64,000 bases of DNA from Diphasiastrum complanatum (taxonomy: Eukaryota; Streptophyta; Lycopodiopsida; Lycopodiales; Lycopodiaceae): the NCBI GenBank assembly GCA_029204225.1, contig CM055109.1, positions 40,285,791 to 40,349,790 on the forward strand, in the 5' to 3' direction. This document shows, one piece after another, positions 60,401 through 64,000 of the stretch. Each line of letters opens with the position of its first letter. Within the stretch, counting starts at the first letter, position 1. The notes below the pieces were generated by a model, which was not told where the DNA came from, made no database searches, and saw nothing but the letters and a program-made list of their open reading frames with translations. Both the position numbers and the translations under genes were made by a program.

Positions 60401-63400
60401 CTCTTCTAATAAACAAAATAGTCTATCTGTACACTGCAGTTCTCACCATTTTTTGTTATGCCAATTCTGAGATGATACTTTTACAGTCTAGCTTACAAAT
60501 GTAGATTGGCCTAAGTACCATGGATCCCTATTCGGAATTCAATCTCTGATATGTTGTATGTCATATGTATGCTTTGGATAGTATTTCATTATAAAAATCA
60601 GTCTTACTAAGTGTATGTTTCATCTATCTATGGTTAAAAATTCTCAAACCTTAAAATTTTGATTTGTTCAAACCTTGAAGTAGAACAACTTGAATCTTCC
60701 AAACAAATTTAAATCATTTTGAATTGTGATTTGAATCTTCTAGGAGCTATGTTTATTTGAAAATTGAACCTTATTTACAACAACTGGTTTTTGCGGTTCC
60801 CCAAATCCAATCTAAAAACCTATTCGCCTTCTCTTTTGTATTGTTGGAATAACATGTTTGATCACCGAGACTGTTGCCATGCAACCTCTTTCCCCTAAAA
60901 GAATTAGCGTATGTTTTCAGTTTTTGAAACTATTTGAAGCTTCCTCAAAAATTATAAGGTTTGCTTTCAAGTCAAGGTGTAACAGTCAAATCTCAAGGCC
61001 TCTTATCATCCTCATCGAAACAGTCCATTCTAATAGCCTCCTTCGGATTCACACATACGGCCATATCAGTTCTTGATCCCTAATTGTAAAATTGTTCTTG
61101 GTAAGATGACTCCCAAGTAGTTTTCCCGAAAGAGTGTGTCTACTTACTAAAATACAAAAAGTGGAGGATTACAATGTAATTACATTCAATTTCCCCCACG
61201 ATGTATTCACAAGTTACAATTGACAAAATTTATGTGGTCAGAAGGGATAAATTAGGCATTTAGATTCAACACTTTTTGATCAATTGTCGATAACATTCTT
61301 ATATTTGGATGGTTTCAATCTTCTAGCAATACATAAATGTGTTTGCGCTTCAGCATTCTGTGATGGGTGATAAGTACCATGTAGGGAGCTGGGCCTACTA
61401 CTGATCATTGTTTCGTGATAACCCTTGATATGCCTTCCTTAATGTCCACTTCCTGAGAAACCCCTCCATCTCTACCCTCCTTGATACTACTTCACTTACA
61501 TTCTTTCCCTTTTTTTAAACACATACCTTCAAAAGGAAAGGTTTTCATTTGGTTGAGTTCGCTTCCCCAACCAACTAAATTGTCTAGATCTGGAACAGCG
61601 TTGTTTAAACTCCCATACCAAGAAGAGAATGCTCCAAGCCATCCACACACTAGTAGTATCATAGAAAGACCAGATTCTTACAAAAATATTGGTTGGGGAA
61701 AGGCCACAATTGGTAGCTAGAAGGGATGAAATTGGAAAGGAAGCCAATTACCGTCTACACACCTAAATTGGTCAAATTCAACATCAAATGAGGACTCTAG
61801 GAGAGAAAAGAATAAGTGGACTGGAAATAACCTGCCTATTTAACACTGAGAAAAGATGTGCAATAAAAAGTACGAATATTGCAGCCAAAAATATCTGATC
61901 AATGATTATCCTGACATGTAGTGATACACTTACTTTTCTTGGTCAACAATGACATATGTGAATGGAGAGTTACCTCCATCAGCAATCTGTCAAGCATTCA
62001 TCAGAAATATCTTCTTTAGTAGCACATGAAGAGATATAATTATCAATAGATTTAGATTGTGAAAGTAATGATGTGTTGCGAAATTGGTAGATAGCTGGCT
62101 GGAGAGGAATTTGTTTTACTACCCACTTTCAAAGTCCTACCAAAAAGTATTCTACAAAAAAGGATGAGGGATTCATATCCATGTTAAGTTCTGACAGTTA
62201 CAGTGTTCGTAACTTCATGGTACACAAGGTGACTACCACAACGTAAGATGTATCAACGCCAGCAGCTTCTAATTCTGCGATGATTCTGTTTCCAGAGGCA
62301 TCATTTCCCACCTGCATTTTGTAAGGAATTTTTTTGGTTAAAAATCAAGCATGTAGCTGCATTTGTGCAAAGACTTGACAAGATGCAAATGTCAACCAGT
62401 TAAGCAGACTTGTCACTGCCTGACCTCGAGGTAAGGAAAAGCAGCATCAACCAACAAGCCACATATACAGGATACATCAAAATAACAACATTATAACCTA
62501 GGACCGTATATCAAAAAGGCTTAGCAAAACTGCTGAATGGCACAGTAGAAGTACATGCTAATGTAGAAAAGGAGAAAAATTCATACAACAGACATGCTTA
62601 TTAAGCAAAGCCTCCCTATCAATCTGATTGACTGAAAGAGCAGCCCAACAATCAAAAATAGTGTAGAGCACCCAATGAGTTTGTAGCAGTTGGAACAGAC
62701 TCATTGTACATAACTCTGCAGGATTTCAAAAATCCTAGATCGCTCCCTGGAAACTTTTTCATAGTGAGGCAATTAATATACAGCACTTTCCATCAGAGCT
62801 CCTCCATTAGCCTGATTTTGTTGAATAAAAAAGAGTATCCATATGAAACAACCAAATCTACATCCCACCGAGTTGGCCTTCTAGTATTTTACCTCCATGG
62901 CACTTTAAATTATGTCAATGCATCAATCCTCACAAGACTCTAACCTATAAGGGCCAGATGAATCCATCAATGCTTGTGATATTTTGAATAAGAGGATGTA
63001 TCTGGAGTTTTGAAGAAGTGAAAAACAAAAAGCACAAAAGGTGAGAAAAAGCCTGTCGGGGAAACCAACAGTCGACTGTTGAAAAGGTCATATGGCCATC
63101 CATAAGCGTACAGACGAAAAGAGTTGCACTCACAAGTGTATATCTTACAGAACTCTTCAAAATTTACAGAATGAAGTAGCATCGTGGTAGCAAAAATACT
63201 TTTCCTTGAATGCATGGATTCCTCATATTAGCAAAATTTGTTCTCATAGATTTATCAATATGTCTACTCTGTATGTACATCAGGATCAGTACTAACTAGG
63301 AATAGTAGAAAGTTGGTCCTTCTACAACCAGCAAGAGTATGCACATACAATGAAGCCCATCAATTGTAGTATATATGAGAAGCTTGAGAAGAAAGGCAGG

Positions 63401-63900
63401 CATGCTTGAGAGAAAAGCATCAAAATGCTACTCAAATGCTTATCCATTTGATCATAGTCTACAACAGCCTTTCCTAACAGAAACATAGGGCATGGGATCT
63501 TATCTAGTAATCTACGAGGGTATAAATACAGAAAAAATAGACTCTGCACCTCTTCCAACAAGGTGGAAGAATGTATTCATCATCATTTTTGGCCATTTTG
63601 AAATTTATATATTCATCATTGTTTGGCCATTTCACCAAGATAATCGAACGAAGTTCTATAGAATTCACAATGGTACAGAAACATATTGGCATTGATTTCA
63701 ACAATGCCTATTGATATAGCATTGCATATAACATTTCGTTTTTTGATTATATGTTAGAATTACACCTGTGAAGGGCAAAATTTTGGCCAAGGGCAAAAAA
63801 AGGCATAGAAAAGTCCACTCACCTTCGATATAAGTCTGGGCTTAAGCCCCAGCCTTGCTCCAGCAGTGAGGGCATTTCCAACATTTCCACCTCCTTGCAC
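28585..63900 (-). CDS. pfkB-family carbohydrate kinase (partial; 10 exons placed)
   Basis: A ribokinase-like sugar kinase that transfers phosphate from ATP to a sugar or related alcohol; the substrate cannot be told from sequence. Ten exons join to 972 bp (324 codons) with matching phases and GT..AG borders. Signature 1 ([16 protein letters not shown]) is in the first placed exon. Signature 2 ([12 protein letters not shown]), with the catalytic Asp of GAGD and the anion hole, is in the eighth. Wording and order match plant pfkB-like proteins of the Arabidopsis At4g28706 type as I remember them. The N-terminal exon(s) lie beyond 64000. The short C-terminal exon below 28585 is not resolved; a 65-codon frame at 28313-28507 is a possible host. 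No stop or frameshift was found, so the gene looks functional. Two introns of 14,985 and 14,576 bp are packed with transposons. Confidence 0.92.
28843..28895 (-). CDS. pfkB kinase exon i
   Basis: 53 bp; completes a split Ser codon and encodes [17 protein letters not shown]. Acceptor gtgtag, donor GTAATC. Intron to the next exon is 195 bp. Confidence 0.9.
29060..29213 (-). CDS. pfkB kinase exon h (catalytic motif)
   Basis: 154 bp encoding 51 residues plus one base. Contains [20 protein letters not shown], the second pfkB signature with the catalytic base. Acceptor tttctccacag, donor T|GTAAGT. Confidence 0.97.
29409..29515 (-). CDS. pfkB kinase exon g
   Basis: 107 bp: two bases that complete a Gly codon, then 35 codons ([20 protein letters not shown], later HPVVLSSK). 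Acceptor ttttttgaatatag; the donor AAG|GTGCAT was chosen because it restores phase 0 into exon h. This is the variable loop of the family, so it is the least certain exon. Confidence 0.75.
30357..31430 (+). pseudogene. Gypsy gag (plus-strand element)
   Basis: 357 codons. Residues about 42-80 form a helical Gln-rich segment ([20 protein letters not shown]). Then come two Cys-rich clusters: [13 protein letters not shown] near residue 104, and [13 protein letters not shown] followed by [13 protein letters not shown] near residues 250-285, probably nucleic-acid binding. A Pro/Gln-rich linker lies between. The start codon used is the first of the frame and may not be the true one. Structural protein of virus-like particles. 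Confidence 0.7.
31640..32407 (+). pseudogene. Gypsy protease remnant and downstream ORF
   Basis: About 31645-31800 reads [20 protein letters not shown]. After a stop, 31840-32000 reads [20 protein letters not shown], the end of a retropepsin domain (the usual ILG..WL signature). The catalytic D-S/T-G segment is absent, apparently deleted. From 31886 a 173-codon frame continues into an acidic linker. Confidence 0.6.
32456..32878 (+). pseudogene. Gypsy polyprotein linker ORF
   Basis: 140 codons, Lys/Glu/Ala-rich, no recognised domain. It lies in order between protease and reverse transcriptase, so it is the spacer part of the polyprotein. Ends at a TGA just before RT text resumes. Confidence 0.5.
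32995..33990 (+). pseudogene. Gypsy reverse transcriptase (plus-strand element)
   Basis: Starts [20 protein letters not shown], then crosses stops and a shift to 33322-33645, which has [19 protein letters not shown], the [20 protein letters not shown] block and FQRVMQKAF. Right at the catalytic F-x-D-D site the frame is broken (FLD then a shift), so the second Asp is lost from the open frame. The thumb continues at 33609-33800 ([36 protein letters not shown]). Dead enzyme. Confidence 0.85.
34020..34390 (+). pseudogene. Gypsy RNase H
   Basis: [18 protein letters not shown] has the first catalytic Asp, [20 protein letters not shown] the catalytic Glu, and [13 protein letters not shown] the position where intact copies usually have TDH. 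A segment ending ADHVSRI closes the domain. Two in-frame stops occur before 34242. Confidence 0.8.
34400..35694 (+). pseudogene. Gypsy integrase (plus-strand element)
   Basis: Zinc-binding H..H..C..C part near 34650-34790 ([25 protein letters not shown]). The catalytic core follows, with GLDYIGPIH and [11 protein letters not shown] (34850-34970). A one-base shift near 35030 moves the frame to 34972-35694, which has [15 protein letters not shown], then [12 protein letters not shown] with the third catalytic residue (Glu). The C-terminal part has [18 protein letters not shown] and [17 protein letters not shown]. No chromodomain. Joins DNA ends of the cDNA copy to the target when intact. Confidence 0.88.
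35855..36165 (+). repeat. Polypurine tract and 3' LTR of the plus-strand gypsy
   Basis: The purine-rich aggtgggggata (35854-35865) precedes TGTTGTGGGTCCCGCCACTA, which starts at 35867 and has the expected TG start. The LTR end could not be fixed: no partner LTR and no TSD were found. A polyadenylation-like aataaa word (ttaataaaaaa) lies near 36083. Confidence 0.55.
36214..36330 (+). promoter_or_regulatory. Promoter-like repeated module, copy 2
   Basis: ttaaccaatagg, then gggcaagggccttcccca, then cataaaaaggcaccc: CCAAT at 36219 and TATA-like at 36253, with 34-bp spacing identical to copy 1 at 20149. It lies upstream of a CT array and a hAT transposase exon, so it may have been that transposon's promoter. 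Confidence 0.5.
36350..36405. repeat. (CT)n microsatellite, 56 bp
   Basis: Pure CT array after a ttcctt/ttctttcttt lead-in. Confidence 0.98.
36772..37464 (+). pseudogene. hAT transposase C-terminal fragment with acidic tail
   Basis: 230 codons. Residues about 62-108 hold the hAT dimerisation signature: [20 protein letters not shown], then [13 protein letters not shown] and LNRLDTT. The end is a long Asp/Glu tail ([20 protein letters not shown]) and a basic end ([11 protein letters not shown]). A splice acceptor-like ttcttttttag lies just before the frame (36758-36768), so this is probably the last exon of a hAT transposase. The N-terminal parts are absent. Related to, but clearly different from, the transposase at 46666-50944. 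The sequence after the stop is GGCAGAGGCAG-rich. Confidence 0.75.
37553..37686 (-). repeat. 3' LTR remnant of the minus-strand gypsy
   Basis: Collinear with 43256-43389 (constant offset 5703): gtcaactggcacatggcatc through gtgaccctcttggt. Truncated at both ends relative to the 476-bp 5' LTR. Confidence 0.9.
37700..38163 (-). pseudogene. Gypsy integrase, N-terminal half
   Basis: 38163-37840 carries the H2C2 zinc-binding module ([33 protein letters not shown]) and the start of the catalytic core, [13 protein letters not shown]. After a stop, 37821-37720 continues [19 protein letters not shown]. The rest of the core and the C-terminal domain are deleted at the junction with the LTR remnant. Confidence 0.88.
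38096..39477 (-). pseudogene. Gypsy reverse transcriptase and RNase H
   Basis: 39477-39145 gives the RT start ([33 protein letters not shown]). About 39150-39000, in another frame, gives [20 protein letters not shown] and [15 protein letters not shown]. The ORF 39049-38096 (317 codons) has the catalytic [11 protein letters not shown] (an intact xxDD), the thumb EYLGHVV and [15 protein letters not shown]. It then jumps directly to RNase H text [20 protein letters not shown]: roughly 90 residues of the connection and RNase H start are deleted. Later [12 protein letters not shown] lacks the usual TDH. Confidence 0.88.
39704..40255 (-). pseudogene. Gypsy gag zinc knuckle and protease
   Basis: About 40250-40200 encodes [16 protein letters not shown], a gag zinc knuckle. 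An acidic linker follows ([17 protein letters not shown]). 39994-39704 is a retropepsin domain: [14 protein letters not shown] stands where the active site D-T-G-S is expected, so the catalytic Asp reads Gly here, and FDIVLGKWW is the C-terminal ILG block. A frameshift separates linker and protease near 39990. Confidence 0.8.
40289..41268. mobile_element. About 1-kb insertion, possible solo LTR
   Basis: Interrupts gypsy gag between the codons for ..DKSPLSS and [10 protein letters not shown]. The insert is AT-rich, without ORFs, and begins TGTTAGGAATTTATT and ends TTACCAACA, i.e. TG..CA as in an LTR. No matching 5-bp target duplication was seen (gggga left, tttta right), so the exact borders or the solo-LTR reading may be wrong. 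Confidence 0.5.
41538..42238 (-). pseudogene. Gypsy gag (minus-strand element)
   Basis: Likely start [13 protein letters not shown] at 42238. A Pro-rich segment is followed by [19 protein letters not shown] and [17 protein letters not shown], ending in a frameshift near 41845. The capsid part continues in the frame 41777-41538 with [36 protein letters not shown] and [11 protein letters not shown], the conserved retrotransposon gag block. It is then cut off from its zinc knuckle by the 1-kb insertion. Confidence 0.82.
43139..43150 (-). promoter_or_regulatory. Primer-binding site of the minus-strand gypsy
   Basis: Reads TGGTATCAGAGC on the minus strand, two bases after the LTR end ..GTGACA. 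Initiator tRNA-Met type. Confidence 0.92.
43153..43628 (-). repeat. 5' LTR of the minus-strand gypsy
   Basis: On the minus strand it starts TGTTAGAGTCCAG and ends TTGTGACA, directly before the primer-binding site. 476 bp. The part 43256-43389 is shared with the remnant at 37553-37686. Confidence 0.8.
44231..44252. repeat. Poly(C) run, 22 bp
   Basis: Homopolymer C tract inside the kinase intron, 250 bp downstream of exon f. A second C-rich patch lies at about 43830-43852. Confidence 0.95.
44501..44627 (-). CDS. pfkB kinase exon f (isolated between two giant introns)
   Basis: 127 bp: 42 codons plus one base. [20 protein letters not shown], then [20 protein letters not shown] and DY. Acceptor ttttattgcag, donor G|GTATGTC. 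Phase 0 in and phase 1 out match exons e and g. The [10 protein letters not shown] block is the family's conserved strand before the nucleotide-binding region. Confidence 0.95.
45056..45155. repeat. hAT left end with GGTACC-rich subterminal repeats
   Basis: At least six GGTAC(C/G)-type words in 95 bp, in both orientations. The counterpart at 51231-51298 has five or more. Confidence 0.85.
45299..45560. repeat. About 87-bp tandem repeats inside the hAT
   Basis: ggcacatgggcactg(c/t)gggt followed by gagcagacc recurs at 45299 and 45386, with a diverged third near 45493. They lie between the left end and the plus-strand ORF and could be its promoter or leader. Confidence 0.75.
45783..46010 (+). 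CDS. Small charged coiled-coil ORF inside the hAT
   Basis: 75 codons from [20 protein letters not shown] to a TGA at 46008. Strongly charged, helix-prone text ([20 protein letters not shown]), then an Ala/Pro linker ([19 protein letters not shown]). The same frame stays protein-like past the stop ([20 protein letters not shown]) up to a TGA at 46092 and then a TAG at 46147, so the original protein may have been about 120 residues. It is transcribed toward the transposase gene (tail to tail). No known family recognised; it could be a transposition accessory protein or a capture from the host. Confidence 0.5.
   Translation: MAERIPPRPEGEARRKLEEDVRRHNERHRKEEADIAEMLRQTRDRHPELQIPAPAVAPAPAVELDLDEQIGMNFT
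46666..48300 (-). pseudogene. hAT transposase C-terminal extension with AT-hooks
   Basis: After the dimerisation domain the minus strand stays open: [20 protein letters not shown] and an acidic part ([20 protein letters not shown]), a Gly/Arg-rich part ([20 protein letters not shown]), one stop near 47759, and a long Pro-rich part (47719-47012). After a frame change near 47015-47095 (shift or short intron) it ends with [11 protein letters not shown] (about 46955-46925) and [10 protein letters not shown] (about 46913-46885), two AT-hook-like DNA-binding motifs, and an acidic Ser tail ending at 46666. Such an extension is unusual for hAT transposases as I know them. It could also be a separate downstream gene. 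Confidence 0.6.
48328..50944 (-). pseudogene. hAT transposase core (BED finger, DUF659, dimerisation domain)
   Basis: Starts [20 protein letters not shown] at 50944. An in-frame TAG (50861-50863) precedes the BED-type zinc finger [21 protein letters not shown] Pro-rich linker with a frame change near 50420 leads to an Asp-rich stretch. 50090-49970 reads [23 protein letters not shown]659 begins with [20 protein letters not shown] (about 49860) and continues at 49740-49081 ([32 protein letters not shown]). Then come [19 protein letters not shown] (about 48940), [20 protein letters not shown] (about 48690) and [20 protein letters not shown] (about 48510), the hAT dimerisation signature. Introns near 49040 and 48600 are likely. 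It cuts and pastes the element when intact. Confidence 0.88.
51307..52019. other. Intronic sequence between hAT and copia
   Basis: AT-rich, no ORF with content. A gtaatgtaatt(g/a)at / gatggtcc(g/a)g word pair is repeated two to three times at about 51385-51490. Confidence 0.5.
52025..52453 (-). repeat. Copia 3' LTR
   Basis: On the minus strand TGTTAGAAATAAATGACT..TTTCCTACA, preceded by a purine tract ttaaggaggg (52463-52454). About 98% identical to the other LTR by eye. Confidence 0.96.
52491..53552 (-). pseudogene. Copia integrase fused to RNase H end (deletion derivative)
   Basis: 353 codons. Residues 1-100: protease end ([19 protein letters not shown]). About 115-165: GAG-pre-integrase with the zinc-binding HARFGHLNF and CEGCILGKF. 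About 175-270: integrase core with [11 protein letters not shown] (first Asp), [16 protein letters not shown] and [10 protein letters not shown] (second Asp). After HQMTTPYI the frame passes straight to [20 protein letters not shown] and ends [17 protein letters not shown] and [13 protein letters not shown], the RNase H tail. The third catalytic residue (Glu) and the whole RT are missing, yet the frame is kept. Confidence 0.93.
53542..53800 (-). pseudogene. Copia protease
   Basis: Reads [20 protein letters not shown] and then [20 protein letters not shown]. The retropepsin active site is normally W-x-x-D-S-G-A; here the Asp position reads Gly. The frame ends in a stop at 53542, where the next ORF picks up in a shifted frame. 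Confidence 0.8.
53801..54619 (-). pseudogene. Copia gag
   Basis: Likely start [20 protein letters not shown] at 54619 (the open frame extends to 54673). The gag domain has [40 protein letters not shown] and a block ending [13 protein letters not shown]. The C-terminus is a Lys/Gly-rich tail ([15 protein letters not shown]); no zinc knuckle is seen. The tail is frameshifted before the protease. Confidence 0.9.
55321..55332 (-). promoter_or_regulatory. Copia primer-binding site
   Basis: TGGTATCAGAGC on the minus strand, directly abutting the 5' LTR end ..CCTACA. Confidence 0.95.
55333..55763 (-). repeat. Copia 5' LTR
   Basis: 431 bp, TG..CA ends on both strands. Collinear with 52025-52453. 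Confidence 0.96.
55900..56565 (+). pseudogene. Possible 5' part of a gypsy element
   Basis: A 114-codon hydrophobic frame (55950-56294) comes from internally repetitive tttggaggctatttttt text. The 64-codon frame 56371-56565 ([20 protein letters not shown], then [20 protein letters not shown]) looks like a gag N-terminus. It is in line with the gypsy integrase end that resumes at 57775, so both may be parts of one element split by a copia insertion. Confidence 0.35.
56566..57772 (-). mobile_element. Copia fragment: gag knuckle, PBS-like site and LTR
   Basis: On the minus strand, 57772-57463 is LTR-like (starts TGTTAGAAATTAATGATTAT, ends ..TATAATTCTAATA), followed by TGGTATCCAAGC, a variant primer-binding site. 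A gag end lies at 56859-56578: Lys/Gln-rich basic text and [16 protein letters not shown], a zinc knuckle in which the His and last Cys are altered. The 3' LTR is missing. A different family from the copia at 52025. Confidence 0.6.
57775..58380 (+). pseudogene. Ty3/gypsy integrase C-terminus and 3' end
   Basis: Starts [13 protein letters not shown], then [20 protein letters not shown], followed by [20 protein letters not shown] and [10 protein letters not shown]: the integrase tail and following SH3-like domain of chromovirus-type gypsy. One stop near 57813. The end has aacattgagggcaatgtt and a purine tract ttggggagtg, followed by TGTTATGGACATCATGAC (about 58345), a probable 3' LTR start. Confidence 0.75.
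58385..58735. other. Probable gypsy LTR remainder / intron sequence
   Basis: AT-rich sequence after the probable LTR start. No partner LTR in the window, so the end is not defined. Confidence 0.35.
58736..58820 (+). mobile_element. tRNA-like mini-SINE, copy 2
   Basis: 85 bp with an A box tggcttagttgg and a B box ggttcaagcct. The terminal pairing halves are ccaatgggg and ccccttgg, and the 3' end is aaccaagaag. Flanked by a perfect 16-bp duplication cattatcccagttgga (58720-58735 and 58821-58836). About 90% identical over its whole length to the unit at 4658-4743 and with the same two borders, which defines the element independently at two loci. Confidence 0.88.
59204..59314 (-). CDS. pfkB kinase exon e
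   Basis: 111 bp, 37 codons: [20 protein letters not shown], then [17 protein letters not shown]. Acceptor acctgcag, donor GTGATA. Contains the conserved PILVDAE block (sugar-site side). Confidence 0.95.
59970..60120 (-). CDS. pfkB kinase exon d
   Basis: 151 bp: one base completing Lys, then 50 codons ([20 protein letters not shown], later [19 protein letters not shown]). Acceptor ctttgtag, donor GTGAGT. Contains the RTCIHTPG and YFDGRL blocks. Confidence 0.96.
60121..61933 (-). other. Kinase intron c/d, 1,813 bp
   Basis: AT-rich, no transposon recognised. Open frames at 60858-61076, 61481-61720 and 61529-61747 have no supported content. Confidence 0.7.
61934..61986 (-). CDS. pfkB kinase exon c
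   Basis: 53 bp: [17 protein letters not shown] plus two bases of Lys. Acceptor cttgacag, donor AA|GTAAGTG. Contains the conserved [11 protein letters not shown] strand. Confidence 0.95.
62237..62311 (-). CDS. pfkB kinase exon b
   Basis: 75 bp, 25 codons: [20 protein letters not shown], then TSYVV. Acceptor aatgcag, donor GTG|GTAGTC. The G-N-D-x-x-G and GVD..YV pattern is typical of pfkB kinases. Confidence 0.95.
62312..63822 (-). other. Kinase intron a/b, 1,511 bp
   Basis: No transposon recognised. Overlapping 70-80-codon frames on both strands (62704-63704) lack recognisable content. Confidence 0.7.
63823..63900 (-). CDS. pfkB kinase exon a (first in window)
   Basis: 78 bp, 26 codons: [20 protein letters not shown], then PRLISK. 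Acceptor tttaacag, donor AAG|GTGAGT. Holds pfkB signature 1. Earlier exon(s) with the start codon lie beyond 64000; 63901-64000 reads as intron. Confidence 0.96.
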
Positions 63901-64000
63901 CTGTTAAAAGACTAGCCCCGTCACTTCCATCAAAAATACAAAGCATACATGCTTGACCGTCAATTAAGCAAAAAAATTTGGTCTTACTACAATTTAGGTG

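Overview
The window looks like nuclear DNA of a land plant with a large, repeat-rich genome. The evidence is spliceosomal introns with GT..AG borders, plant-type Ty1/copia and Ty3/gypsy elements primed by initiator tRNA-Met (TGGTATCAGAGC), a plant hAT transposon with BED and DUF659 domains, and one host gene that resembles a plant pfkB-family sugar kinase. Giant transposon-filled introns and several long CT/GA arrays would fit a fern or a gymnosperm. The sequence alone does not settle this.

The only convincing host gene is a minus-strand pfkB (ribokinase-like) carbohydrate kinase. Ten exons were placed by reading-frame continuity and GT/AG borders: 63823-63900, 62237-62311, 61934-61986, 59970-60120, 59204-59314, 44501-44627, 29409-29515, 29060-29213, 28843-28895 and 28585-28647. 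Together they give 972 bp (324 codons) in one unbroken frame, spread over at least 35.3 kb. The 5' exon(s) lie beyond position 64000, and the last short exon is not resolved. A 127-bp exon (44501-44627) sits alone between two introns of about 15.0 kb and 14.6 kb, and nearly all the transposons of the right half lie inside those two introns.

Layout. 1-3.6 kb: a degenerate minisatellite with a hAT-like MITE in it. 4.6 kb: a tRNA-like mini-SINE with target-site duplication. 7.0-8.6 kb: remnants of a transposon-like ORF. 9-12 kb: an orphan primer-binding site and a CT array. 12.35-14.38 kb: a decayed reverse transcriptase with a KxHK motif (Penelope-like affinity possible). 14.38-16.63 kb: a decayed intron-containing gene of an unrecognised, probably transposon-borne family. 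16.76-18.1 kb: a convergent acidic, zinc-ribbon-like gene. 19.7-20.1 kb and 25.0-25.8 kb: gypsy and copia integrase fragments. 28.5-64 kb: the kinase gene. Intron f/g (29.5-44.5 kb) holds a plus-strand gypsy, a hAT C-terminal fragment, and a minus-strand gypsy with a 1-kb insert. Intron e/f (44.6-59.2 kb) holds a full-ended hAT (45056-51298, 8-bp TSD), a full-ended but internally deleted copia (52025-55763, 5-bp TSD), a gypsy fragment split by a copia fragment, and a second mini-SINE copy (58736-58820).

The strongest leads for something undescribed are the 85-86-bp tRNA-like SINE with perfect 15-16-bp TSDs at both copies, the hAT element with an AT-hook-bearing transposase tail and a convergent coiled-coil ORF, and the 12.3-18.1 kb cluster of unfamiliar decayed genes. 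All calls come from reading the sequence; no database search was possible.
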